Shown here one piece after another: positions 16,074 to 24,114 of a DNA stretch of 33,561 bases (within the stretch, counting starts at the first letter, position 1; the number at the start of each line of letters is the position of its first letter). The notes under the pieces are model-generated. The model worked only from the letters and a program-made list of their open reading frames with translations, was not told the origin of the DNA and made no database searches. Source of the stretch: CAYNTC01 sp964432925 (GTDB lineage Bacteria > Planctomycetota > Phycisphaerae > Sedimentisphaerales > Anaerobacaceae); the NCBI GenBank assembly GCA_964432925.1, contig CAYSPM010000010.1, positions 1 through 33,561 of the forward strand, written 5' to 3'. Both the position numbers and the translations under genes were made by a program.

Positions 16074-16964
16074 TTACGCTCCAATGCCGGCTGCTCGCTT
16101 GGCCGACTCCACCGTATTGTAAAGCAGCATCGTTATTGTCATCGGCCCAACACCACCTGGTACAGGTGTAATAAGCGAGGCCTTTTCTTTTACTGCTTCG
16201 AAATCTACATCACCCACCAGACGATAACCCTTCTTCTTTGTTGGGTCATCAACACGGTTAACTCCAACATCAATTACGACGACACCCTCTTTCACCATAT
16301 CTGCTGTGATTGTATTCGGCCGACCCGCTGCAGCTATTAGAATATCTGCTCGCCTTGTATGGCCGGCAAGGTCCTTTGTACGGGTATGACAAACAGTAAC
16401 AGTAGCATTGCCTGTCTTGTTTTTCTGAATAAGCATGTTCGCAAGTGGCTTACCGACAATGTTACTCCGACCAACTATTACCACTTCAGCTCCCTCAACT
16501 GTCACGCCGCTGCGAATCAGCAGTTGAATAACGCCGTGTGGCGTGCATGGCAGAAAAGCCTTCTCACCCACAACCATTTTGCCGACACTCATCGGATGGA
16601 AACCATCCACATCCTTAGCCGGGTCAATTGATAACAACACCTCCGCCTCGTTAAGATGCTTTGGCAAAGGTAATTGAACAAGAATACCGTTTATCTTTGG
16701 ATCTTTGTTCATCCTGTCGACCAGCGCCATTAGATCTTGCTGCGATGCCTCAGCAGGCAACCGATTATCATCGGAATAAATGCCTATCTCCTCACAGGCT
16801 CGTTCTTTGGCCGTGACATAAGACTTTGAAGCCGGGTCCTCACCAACTAAAACAACGCCCAACCCAGGCACAATCCCTTGCTTTTTAAGCCGGGCAACTT
16901 CCTCTTTTAATTCAGCTCGCATATCTGCGGCCACCTGCTTACCGTTTATGATTTGCGCCGTCAT
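16074..16964 (-). CDS. folD: bifunctional methylene-THF dehydrogenase / methenyl-THF cyclohydrolase FolD
   Basis: A 296-residue cytosolic enzyme that interconverts 10-formyl-, methenyl- and methylene-THF using NAD(P). The catalytic lysine is Lys53 in SYVTAKERACEEIG. Other hallmarks are GILVQLPLPKHL, PAKDVDGFHP, the nucleotide loop GRSNIVGKPLANML and the C-terminal TPVPGGVGPMT. Length and motifs match the family throughout. No separate FchA is present, so FolD probably covers both steps. The ATG overlaps the stop codon of the QmoB-like gene as TAATG and is three bases from metV, so it is tightly co-translated with an electron-transfer protein on one side and the reductase on the other. NADH versus NADPH preference is not evident. 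Confidence 0.96.
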   Translation of the reverse strand: MTAQIINGKQVAADMRAELKEEVARLKKQGIVPGLGVVLVGEDPASKSYVTAKERACEEIGIYSDDNRLPAEASQQDLMALVDRMNKDPKINGILVQLPLPKHLNEAEVLLSIDPAKDVDGFHPMSVGKMVVGEKAFLPCTPHGVIQLLIRSGVTVEGAEVVIVGRSNIVGKPLANMLIQKNKTGNATVTVCHTRTKDLAGHTRRADILIAAAGRPNTITADMVKEGVVVIDVGVNRVDDPTKKKGYRLVGDVDFEAVKEKASLITPVPGGVGPMTITMLLYNTVESAKRAAGIGA

Positions 16965-18979
16965 TATTTTTCCACTCCGTTATTTGAGACATATTCAAGA
17001 AATTTGTAAGGCTCTACAGACGCCATCTCTCCAAACACTACCCGCCTTCTATCTACACCCACCTTTTCCAGCTCATTACGGATACGCTCTAATCTTTTCG
17101 CCGCCCGACTGGAACCGCTGATGTACTTACAATTTTCAAGGTGACATCCAAGAATCATAACCTTTTCTGCACCCAACTGTAATGCGCTAAGTACATCTCG
17201 TGGATCCACCTTGCCCACACATGGCACGCTAACTAATTGAACGCCCCCATCGTACACTGAGCTTAACCCGCCTCCGGCGGGCAAGATTGCCGCTGCGGTC
17301 GCGGCAGGATAGGCCGAATTCTCACAGGCAAAAACTACAACTCGCGGTTTGTCACCAAGTTCCGCTCGTATCTGCTCATCTGTGTACCGTGGTAATTGAA
17401 TAGCTCCAACAGGACATTCTGCCGCACATATCCCACAACGCTGACATGTTATAAGCGATACGTGAGCACTCTTTTTTTCGTCATCCACGCTCACTGCACC
17501 GTGCGGACATATCCTCACACAAGTCAAACACAACACACACTTGTCACTATCCACAACAGCCGCGTCGTCAAAGACTTCGATCTGCTTATCTTTGAGCAGC
17601 TCATGGGCTTGTTCCGCCGTAGCCAAACCATCGACTTGACTATCTCTGAGCTCGTCTTCTCCCGCTGCTAAACCGACAACGAAAAGCCCTTGCCGATTAG
17701 TCTTGCCCGGCTCAAACCAAACATTATCTACCTGCAGATCTCCCTCTGGGCCGAGCCTTAGTCCTTCAACCAAATTCTTAAGCTCTCCATTACCGTTTTG
17801 GGTAAAGTCATCTGCCACAAGCACAAGGTCAAAATCTTCACGAACCTGTCGCCCTATAATTGGGTCGCGCAGTGACACAATCTTCCTTGTCCCCTCTTGC
17901 AGGACCTCCGGTGCCGACTCATACTTAATTACTACTACTCCTGCTTGTCTGGCCCTTCGATAAAGGCTCTCAAATCCCGCTCCAGCAACTCGAACATTGC
18001 GGCAGTACAGCTTCACTTCTGCACCGAAACGCTCCACAAGCATCTCTGCCATCGACAGTGCTGCCGCAGTTGCCGCCCTACTATTCTCATCACGTAAGTC
18101 CAGCACAATTGCAACTCGCCTAGGAGTTTCAACCACTTCACCAAGAAGTCCACTCAATGCCGGCTGTAACGTCACTGGTTCAGCCGCCAGGATAATTGAC
18201 CCCACAGAAATCACTTGCTCACCGTTACCTGAATTGAATACTGATGTAAAATTGCCAAACTCACCTCTGATTGATCTCAACGACGCATTTGTTTTAATGA
18301 CTATCCGTCTATCCTGCCTGACTTGCCTGATAAGCTCATCAACACGCTTCTGCACGGCATTTGCTGCATCAGAGAGGTTATCAGCAACGTATCCATAGAG
18401 TTCTGATGCTGCTGAAGCCATTCCTCCGAGCTTCCCACTTTGCTCCAACAGTGTAACTTTATGTCCTAATCGTGAAAGCGCTACTGCCGTCTGCATCCCA
18501 GCCAAGCCCCCGCCGAGAACAAGCACATCCTGATTTACCCGAACCTTCTCTCGTTTGACTTCTGTGGCCATTCGGATGCGACGAACGGCAGCACTTAACA
18601 GTTCAACCGTTCTATCAGTAGCAGTATCTAATGTGCTCGAAACCCATCCACAATGCTCACGGATATTCACACACCCAAGCAATGCATCGTTGACCATCCC
18701 TGCTGCAACAGCCTTACGCAATGCTTCGTTATAAACCTCTCTGTTGCACGCCCCAATAACAAGTCGCTTCACATTTTTATTACTCACAAGTGATTCTATA
18801 GTAGCGGCACATTCACTCTCCCGACAAAACTGAGAGCAGACCTTCACAGCAGCCACATCTGCAAGTTCACTTAAGTGTTTAGTGATCTGGCCGAAGTTCA
18901 TTCGCTTCTGCAGACTCCGCCCACAGTCACAAACCACAACACCCACATCCGGCTTTGTATTTGCAGTCTTTCCAGCCAC
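16964..18979 (-). CDS. QmoB-like HdrA-MvhD fusion protein
   Basis: A 671-residue flavin/iron-sulfur protein. Domains in order: an HdrA N-terminal region with cysteines (VVVCDCG, SQFC, GACNR), an FAD fold with GGGLAGM (156-162), two ferredoxin clusters, CVLCLTCVRICP (481-492) and CQRCGICAAECP (512-523), and an MvhD-like domain (about 546-660). This layout is that of QmoB from sulfate reducers. In the MvhD-like domain the first motif reads ACENSAY, with Ser555 where the second cysteine is expected. Cys552, Cys587, Cys612 and Cys617 remain. Translation starts at GTG, three bases after the QmoA-like stop, and couples to folD by TAATG. No QmoC membrane subunit is nearby. A soluble electron-relay or bifurcation role in the methyl branch is inferred. 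Confidence 0.85.
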   Translation of the reverse strand: MAGKTANTKPDVGVVVCDCGRSLQKRMNFGQITKHLSELADVAAVKVCSQFCRESECAATIESLVSNKNVKRLVIGACNREVYNEALRKAVAAGMVNDALLGCVNIREHCGWVSSTLDTATDRTVELLSAAVRRIRMATEVKREKVRVNQDVLVLGGGLAGMQTAVALSRLGHKVTLLEQSGKLGGMASAASELYGYVADNLSDAANAVQKRVDELIRQVRQDRRIVIKTNASLRSIRGEFGNFTSVFNSGNGEQVISVGSIILAAEPVTLQPALSGLLGEVVETPRRVAIVLDLRDENSRAATAAALSMAEMLVERFGAEVKLYCRNVRVAGAGFESLYRRARQAGVVVIKYESAPEVLQEGTRKIVSLRDPIIGRQVREDFDLVLVADDFTQNGNGELKNLVEGLRLGPEGDLQVDNVWFEPGKTNRQGLFVVGLAAGEDELRDSQVDGLATAEQAHELLKDKQIEVFDDAAVVDSDKCVLCLTCVRICPHGAVSVDDEKKSAHVSLITCQRCGICAAECPVGAIQLPRYTDEQIRAELGDKPRVVVFACENSAYPAATAAAILPAGGGLSSVYDGGVQLVSVPCVGKVDPRDVLSALQLGAEKVMILGCHLENCKYISGSSRAAKRLERIRNELEKVGVDRRRVVFGEMASVEPYKFLEYVSNNGVEK

Positions 18980-18982
18980 CTG

Positions 18983-20272
18983 CTAAGACTCTCCAATTAT
19001 CAGCGAACTGATTGCTTCTGCCTGAGCCATGCAGGACTCTATGTCTTTCGGCCACTCACACGCCCCAATCGCATAGATGCCCTCACGCTGCAGTTCAGGA
19101 AGCGCCGAAGCCCCTTTCAAGCCCCAAAAACCCTGCTCATCGATCGGAACGAGTAAAGCCTCAGCCAGCTTTGTCGCATCCTCGCGTGGCCGAATCCCCA
19201 CTGAAAGGATAACCAAATCAAACTCCGCCTCACAAACCCGGCTCTCGATGTGTTCACCAAGCTGCTCCGGCGTGTACTTCACACGAACCGCGCCGTTCTG
19301 ACCCTGCTTGATCTCATAAGGCCGGGAACGAATGAAATTAATTTCACTTTTGCATTCGTTGTAAAATTCTCGAAATCCCTTGCCGAATTTCTGAATATCC
19401 ATGTAAAAAACGGTAATCTCAGCATTGCTATTCTGGTGCTTTATCAGCCGGGCTATTCTCAATGCGTACGCACAGCATACCGCTGAGCAATAATCCGTAT
19501 CTTCGGGACGACAGTGCACCTCTTCGCTCCTTGAGCCGACGCATTGAATAAAAGCGATTCGCTTCGGCTGCTCACCGCCTGATGGCCGAGTAATTTTACC
19601 ATCTGCTGCAAGTTGACGCTCCGCTTCCACACCTGTAATGATGTTAACCATCTTCCCATATCCGTACGAGGCATTCGCTTTAGGATCGTACGGCTCATAA
19701 CCCGTAGCAACAACAACCGCATCTACATCTACCTCGGTCTGTGAGCTATCCTGTCCCATATCGATCGCATCAACCGGACACGCCTGCTCACAGACCGAGC
19801 AATTCTTTCCCAAAGCCCTGCGACATGCCGAAAAATCTATAACTGGTACACCAGGCCAAACGTCCAACTTGCCAATGCTGATGCACTTCTCAGGACACTC
19901 TTGCACACACGCCAAGCAGCCGATACACTTCTGGCGTTCAATAAACGTTGGCCCATGACCTACGACCACCGTATAAAGAGAACCGTTCGTACCGCTTTTG
20001 AGTTCACGAAGCTCACTGAGCGTATGGATGTGAATACCCGGCGTCTTGCCGACAGCCCGTAGAACTTCATTCGCTACACAGACGTTGCACCGCAGACAAA
20101 CGTCTGTCGCTTTACAGCCCATCTCAATTACATGTCCACCGATGCGAGCTTCCTTTTCAATAAGATGCACCTCTATCCCAGCTTGGCTAAGATCGCGCGC
20201 TACAGTCGCCCCTGCGATCCCTGCTCCTATAACACAAACAGTCTTTCTATTTCGCATATCTTTTCCCGGCAT
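18983..20272 (-). CDS. QmoA-like HdrA-family flavoprotein
   Basis: A 429-residue HdrA-type protein close in size to QmoA. The FAD motif is GAGIAGA (16-22). A cysteine cluster follows at Cys53/59/62/65 (CLRCNVC). A ferredoxin insertion, CIGCLACVQECP (116-127), precedes a further set at Cys150/158/161/165. FIQCVGSRSEE and DYCSAVCCAYA are typical HdrA blocks. The C-terminus has the flavoprotein IYAIGACEWP block. It lacks the N-terminal domain and C-terminal clusters of full HdrA, which the QmoB-like partner encoded three bases downstream supplies. The start is ATG at 20272. An ATG five codons later, with GGGAAAAG upstream, is equally plausible. A palindromic site resembling those upstream of fhs lies 60 bases upstream. 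Confidence 0.85.
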   Translation of the reverse strand: MPGKDMRNRKTVCVIGAGIAGATVARDLSQAGIEVHLIEKEARIGGHVIEMGCKATDVCLRCNVCVANEVLRAVGKTPGIHIHTLSELRELKSGTNGSLYTVVVGHGPTFIERQKCIGCLACVQECPEKCISIGKLDVWPGVPVIDFSACRRALGKNCSVCEQACPVDAIDMGQDSSQTEVDVDAVVVATGYEPYDPKANASYGYGKMVNIITGVEAERQLAADGKITRPSGGEQPKRIAFIQCVGSRSEEVHCRPEDTDYCSAVCCAYALRIARLIKHQNSNAEITVFYMDIQKFGKGFREFYNECKSEINFIRSRPYEIKQGQNGAVRVKYTPEQLGEHIESRVCEAEFDLVILSVGIRPREDATKLAEALLVPIDEQGFWGLKGASALPELQREGIYAIGACEWPKDIESCMAQAEAISSLIIGES

Positions 20273-20331
20273 TTCAACTCAGCGTTAGCATTCTAACCAA
20301 CGTGCTACAATCGCTCCCCCACAGAGCAGAC

Positions 20332-20349
20332 TTATAAGCCTCGGGCTCA
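20332..20349 (-). promoter_or_regulatory. degenerate copy of the fhs upstream palindrome
   Basis: On the minus strand this reads TGAGCC-CGA-GGCTTATAA. It matches 15 of 18 positions of the repeat found three times upstream of fhs, including nine identical bases GGCTTATAA. It lies in the 102-base gap between fhs and the qmoA-like gene, about 60 bases before the qmoA-like start. It could be an operator or a stem in the leader. A single imperfect copy may also be chance. Confidence 0.35.
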
Positions 20350-20374
20350 CCACCACACACTCAAAGTCAATCTC

Positions 20375-21931
20375 TCAGAACAATCCTTGAACTTTCCCAG
20401 TTTTAACATCCACATCGATTCGCCGAAATGCCGGATTTGAAGCCGTACCTGGCATCAGTTTGATAGCTCCAGCGACGGGCACAATAAAGCCCGCACCTTT
20501 ATAGACCAGGATGTCGCGGATGGGCAGCTCCCAACTACGAGGTCTGCCCTTGATATCCGGATCGTGCGAGAGACTAAGATGCGTCTTAACCATGCACGTT
20601 CCCAAAGTCTTACTCGCCGGATCAGCTTCCATAGTCTTAGCCTTCTCCAGCGCATCGTCCGTGTATGTTACGCCATTTGCACCATACACTTCCTTTGCAA
20701 TTAGTTCAATCCGCTTTCGCAGTGGAGTATCTAAATCGTAAAGAAATTTAAAATCGTCCTTTTCATCACAAGCCTGAACCACAGCTTCGGCAAGCTCTAT
20801 CGCTCCATCACCACCCTTAAGCCAGTGCTCTGAAACCGCCGCCAGAGCACCGTTCTGCTCCGCAATCTTACGCACCAATGCAATCTCCGCCTCGGTGTCG
20901 GTATAAAAACTGTTCACACATACAACAGGCTTGACTCCGCTCTTTTTGACTGTTTCGATATGGGCCACTAAATTCTCGCAACCTTTCTCAACCAATTCCA
21001 AATTCTCAGTGACGTATTCTTCACTTAAAGGCACACCCGGCTTAACTGTCGGTCCACCACCATGCATCTTTAACGCACGCACAGTCGCAACGATAACTAC
21101 CGCATTCGGAACCAGTCCTGACATCCGGCACTTCAAGTTCCAGAACTTCTCAAAGCCAATATCCGCACCAAACCCACTTTCTGTAACATGGTATTGGCCC
21201 AATTTTGTCCCGATCATATCGGCAATAATAGAGCTTTGTCCAACCGCTATATTGGCAAATGGACCTGCATGGACAAATACAGGCTGACCTTCTATTGTCT
21301 GCAATAAATTCGGATTTATCGCATCGACCATCCACGCCGTCATTGCCCCATCAACTTCGAGGTCTGCTGTNNNNNNNNNNNNNNNNNNNNNNNNNNNNNN
21401 NNNNNNNNNNNNNNNNNNNNNNNNNNNNNNNNNNNNNNNNNNNNNNNNNNNNNNNNNNNNNNNNNNNNNNGTAAGCGCAACCATAGCAAGGTTGTGGGCA
21501 TTCGTAATACAATCGATGTCACCGGTCAAGCGTATGGAAAATGGTGTTAAAGGAATACACTGTGCCAGACCTCCCCCTGCTGCAGAACCTTTGATATTGA
21601 ATGTAGGACCACCGCTCGGCTGACGTATCGCACCAGTAACACGCTTTCCTATTTTGCCAAAACCCTCTATGAGACCAATTGCGGTCGTAGTCTTACCTTC
21701 ACCTAACGGGGTCGGCGTGATAGCGGTCACATCAATATACTTCGCTACCGGAGCATTCTTCAGTCTGCCAAGGGCCCTTTGACAGTCAACCTTTGCCAGC
21801 TTCCGCCCCATCGGTATAATTTCATCTTCTTCCAAGCCCATCTCGTTAACCAACCGTCTGACAGGCTGCATTTTTTCTTCGGCAGCTTCTGCAATCTGCC
21901 AGTCTTTCATCTTTTTAGGGTCAAGCTTCAT
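20375..21931 (-). CDS. fhs: formate-tetrahydrofolate ligase Fhs (contains assembly gap)
   Basis: ATP-dependent ligase that makes 10-formyl-THF from formate, the entry step of the methyl branch. The nucleotide loop TPTPLGEGKTTT lies at about 72-83. RQPSGGPTFNIKGSAAGGG, VHAGPFANIA, ESGFGADIG, ATVRALKMHGG and the C-terminal GAIKLMPG are all hallmarks. A run of 100 Ns interrupts it. Against the Moorella enzyme, the region between AHNLAMVAL and LEVDGAMTAWM should be close to 100 residues, but only about 37 are accounted for. The gap is therefore a placeholder and true DNA is missing, so the apparent 518-residue length is an artefact. I see no sign of real inactivation. The ATG has GAGG upstream. 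Confidence 0.95.
   Translation of the reverse strand: MKLDPKKMKDWQIAEAAEEKMQPVRRLVNEMGLEEDEIIPMGRKLAKVDCQRALGRLKNAPVAKYIDVTAITPTPLGEGKTTTAIGLIEGFGKIGKRVTGAIRQPSGGPTFNIKGSAAGGGLAQCIPLTPFSIRLTGDIDCITNAHNLAMVALXXXXXXXXXXXXXXXXXXXXXXXXXXXXXXXXXXTADLEVDGAMTAWMVDAINPNLLQTIEGQPVFVHAGPFANIAVGQSSIIADMIGTKLGQYHVTESGFGADIGFEKFWNLKCRMSGLVPNAVVIVATVRALKMHGGGPTVKPGVPLSEEYVTENLELVEKGCENLVAHIETVKKSGVKPVVCVNSFYTDTEAEIALVRKIAEQNGALAAVSEHWLKGGDGAIELAEAVVQACDEKDDFKFLYDLDTPLRKRIELIAKEVYGANGVTYTDDALEKAKTMEADPASKTLGTCMVKTHLSLSHDPDIKGRPRSWELPIRDILVYKGAGFIVPVAGAIKLMPGTASNPAFRRIDVDVKTGKVQGLF
21371..21470. other. assembly gap (100 Ns)
   Basis: Exactly 100 undetermined bases, the standard placeholder for a scaffold join of unknown length. 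It falls inside fhs. Family length suggests that roughly 180-200 more bases are missing than the gap shows. Confidence 0.98.
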
Positions 21932-21992
21932 AAATCATTCCTCGTTCTCGTCAACAATATCGACTGTTCGTTCTACAACAATTCAAAGACCG

Positions 21993-22172
21993 ATTAAGCC
22001 ATAGGCTTATAAATCAGAGCCTCCCTAAGACCATCAATACAAAGGTGCTCATCCGTCATCATTAAGCCATAGGCTTATAAATACGCACAACTCGTCAACA
22101 TCTGGATATTGACTCGATCTATAAATGCAGAAACGATTTCGGTTGGACTCATTAAGCCATAGGCTTATAAAT
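21993..22172. repeat. three 22-bp direct repeats with a palindromic core, upstream of fhs
   Basis: Identical 22-bp copies lie at 21993-22014, 22061-22082 and 22151-22172. The core is TAAGCC-ATA-GGCTTA, a 6-bp inverted repeat with a three-base centre, followed by TAAAT. Spacers are 46 and 68 bases and unrelated to each other, which argues against a CRISPR array. The copies sit 62 to 241 bases upstream of the fhs start and downstream of the acsE stop. They may be operators for a dimeric regulator, small stems in the fhs leader, or a local repeat family. Otherwise this 292-base gap holds no gene that I can see. Confidence 0.75.
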
Positions 22173-22223
22173 CTGACAATACTCCGCTTAGTGGTCGAAC
22201 TAAATGGCGCCCATAGGAGCCTA

Positions 22224-23036
22224 TCAGGTGTAAACCTTCAGAAACGAGTCCGAGTATATCTGTTTATTCATCAGCATCTCAGAAGTAGCTACTACGTTCA
22301 TCAAGTCCTGATCAAACACATCCACAATAGCTGAATCAAGACCTCGCGAAATCGCTATCGCTAAAAACACACGGTTTATCAAGCTTCTTTCAGTCGCTCC
22401 CTGAGAAAGGTTGGATAGGCCAATTGTCATGTGTGGCGGCGGATCTGACATAAATCTAATTTGGTCCATCGCAGTTAAAATATTGCCCGGCTGAACCTGA
22501 GCATTAGGAACCTTAACCGGTAAAATAATTGGGTCAATAAATATCCGCTGAGGATCGAATCCTTTCTCCATCGCCTTTGATACAATCTCCGCAGCAACGG
22601 CGACACGCGTATCAACATCCTGTGGCACACCATTTTTATCCATCGTAAGAGCAATGATACTCGCCTTTGGTCCTGCACTGTTTGCCATCTCCATGTACTT
22701 ATCAAATATCTCTTCATCGCTCTTTTTATTCAACGGAGTTGAATTCAGGATAACCCTGTTTTCGGCATTGATAACTTTTAGCCCCGCTGCGATAACAACC
22801 GGCTTCTGTGAATCAAGACACAAAGGCGTCGAACAGGTTTCCTGTATCGTCTCCACCAGCCATTGCATCGTACCTTCCTGGTCTGCCGCAGCAGTGCCAA
22901 CATTCACATCGAGGTACGCAGCACCCGCATCGCTTTGCTTTTTAGCCAGTTCCTGAATAACCTTTTTATCTTTATCCGCGATAGCCTGCTTGACGTTTGT
23001 AAACATTCCGTTGATTCGCTCTGCAATCAATATCAC
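22224..23036 (-). CDS. acsE: methyl-THF:corrinoid iron-sulfur protein methyltransferase AcsE
   Basis: A 270-residue TIM-barrel methyltransferase that moves the methyl group from 5-methyl-THF to the cobalt of the corrinoid protein AcsCD. The N-terminus ILIAERINGMF aligns with the start of Moorella MeTr. Further blocks are AAYLDVNVG, LCLDSQKP, RVILNSTPLN, ALTMDKNGVPQD, IFIDPIILPV and TIGLSNLSQGA. I place the start at the GTG at 23036, with GGAAGGGG just upstream. The longer frame to 23096 would add about 20 residues encoded by a heptamer repeat array, which is implausible as protein. The stop lies about 50 bases from the last of three palindromic repeats. Confidence 0.93.
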   Translation of the reverse strand: MILIAERINGMFTNVKQAIADKDKKVIQELAKKQSDAGAAYLDVNVGTAAADQEGTMQWLVETIQETCSTPLCLDSQKPVVIAAGLKVINAENRVILNSTPLNKKSDEEIFDKYMEMANSAGPKASIIALTMDKNGVPQDVDTRVAVAAEIVSKAMEKGFDPQRIFIDPIILPVKVPNAQVQPGNILTAMDQIRFMSDPPPHMTIGLSNLSQGATERSLINRVFLAIAISRGLDSAIVDVFDQDLMNVVATSEMLMNKQIYSDSFLKVYT

Positions 23037-23053
23037 GATATACCCCTTCCTTT

Positions 23054-23116
23054 CGTATCTCGTATCTCGTGAAGCGTATCTCGCTTCACGCTTCACGCTT
23101 CACGCTTCACGCTTCA
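23054..23116. repeat. heptamer-phased array at the acsE/acsD junction
   Basis: Nine consecutive 7-bp units in strict phase. On the plus strand they read CGTATCT, CGTATCT, CGTGAAG, CGTATCT, then CGCTTCA five times. All begin with CG. The array covers most of the gap between acsD and acsE and reaches ten bases into acsD, so the acsD stop codon is itself part of the repeat. It resembles short heptamer repeats known from cyanobacteria. Function is unknown. Confidence 0.8.
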
Positions 23117-24072
23117 CTCTCCCACACCTGATCGATGAAGTTCTTTACTGTCGCTACCGCTTTTGGATGACGCATACGGATTATATCGACGCCTGCCTGC
23201 AGCAGGCATACAGCAGTAGCTGCCTCCCACATTGGCCCACGACCTTTCACATCTCCCCAGCCGGGCGCATCGGCAAGCTTCGCTTCTTTTGCCCGCCAGG
23301 ATTCGTAACCCACATCACAAATCGCTGGCATCGCCATCATCTTGTCACCGCTAAGCGCTGCTAAACGTTGACGTTCCTGAATCGAATAGGCATACTCGAT
23401 GCCGTAACCCAGCGCACCTGTTGATTGAAATGTCACTATTCTTTCCAAGGGAAATCCCATATCCGCAACCAGAATATTGACCTGCTTGGCAATATTGATA
23501 TCAAGTGGTGCCTCAGTAATAAGAAAATGATCGTCGGCAATAGCAATCGCTGTCAATGATTTATAATTGTTTTCAGTGACACTACCTATCAGGCACTTCT
23601 CACCTTTCGCTGCCCCGCTTACTTTCGGCATAATTTCGTTGTCCTTCTCGTCGTTGCCGCATCCCCACAGCACTAATGGTACATTCACAGCCTTAAGCAC
23701 CTGCTCTGTTACCTTGACGGCATGTTCAGCATCCTTGTCAGCCTTATCCGGGTGAATGCCTTCGAACTTAACGCAAATCAGCTCAGCTCCGAACTCTTCC
23801 ACACACTTTTTGGCCCAGTCCGCTGGGCTGTCGAGCACATCTTTATAAGGCTCGATAAGCACTTCAGGCCAGTCATCCGGCTTTGTATCAAGAACGTCCA
23901 TAGCAATAACTGGTTTCTCCCCAGTCTGCTCTGGCGAGCCACCGTAGACAACATTGCAAGCCCCGCCCACCGTCACAATTGAGCTTCGCGTGCCGCCCTG
24001 CTCTTTTGTAGCGCCCAGCGTTACACGATTCACCGAGCCGGTATAGCTTTCTGCTATTTCAGGAACTGGCAT
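23107..24072 (-). CDS. acsD: corrinoid iron-sulfur protein small subunit AcsD
   Basis: A 321-residue subunit of the corrinoid/iron-sulfur protein that carries the methyl group to acetyl-CoA synthase. With AcsC it binds cobalamin in the cytoplasm. Recognisable blocks include VTLGATKEQGGTRSS, GGACNVVYGGSPEQTGEKP, CVKFEGIHPDKADKD, VPLVLWGCGNDEKD and MAMPAICDVGYESWRAKE. The C-terminal GRGPMWEAATAVCLLQAG is typical. The start is ATG at 24072, preceded by GGAGGA at ideal spacing. The frame to 24090 only adds six residues upstream of that site. The last codons and stop (GAA GCG TGA) fall inside the heptamer array, so the very C-terminus may have been reshaped by the repeat. Confidence 0.94.
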   Translation of the reverse strand: MPVPEIAESYTGSVNRVTLGATKEQGGTRSSIVTVGGACNVVYGGSPEQTGEKPVIAMDVLDTKPDDWPEVLIEPYKDVLDSPADWAKKCVEEFGAELICVKFEGIHPDKADKDAEHAVKVTEQVLKAVNVPLVLWGCGNDEKDNEIMPKVSGAAKGEKCLIGSVTENNYKSLTAIAIADDHFLITEAPLDINIAKQVNILVADMGFPLERIVTFQSTGALGYGIEYAYSIQERQRLAALSGDKMMAMPAICDVGYESWRAKEAKLADAPGWGDVKGRGPMWEAATAVCLLQAGVDIIRMRHPKAVATVKNFIDQVWESEA

Positions 24073-24114
24073 TTGCGATCCTCCAAACATCTATTTCCAT
24101 AACTCTTTCCGTTC

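Noticed and set aside
21993..22172. Possible miniature CRISPR array (three identical 22-bp repeats)
   Set aside because: Spacers are 46 and 68 bases, the repeat is short, only three copies exist and no cas gene is near. A regulatory or dispersed repeat fits better.
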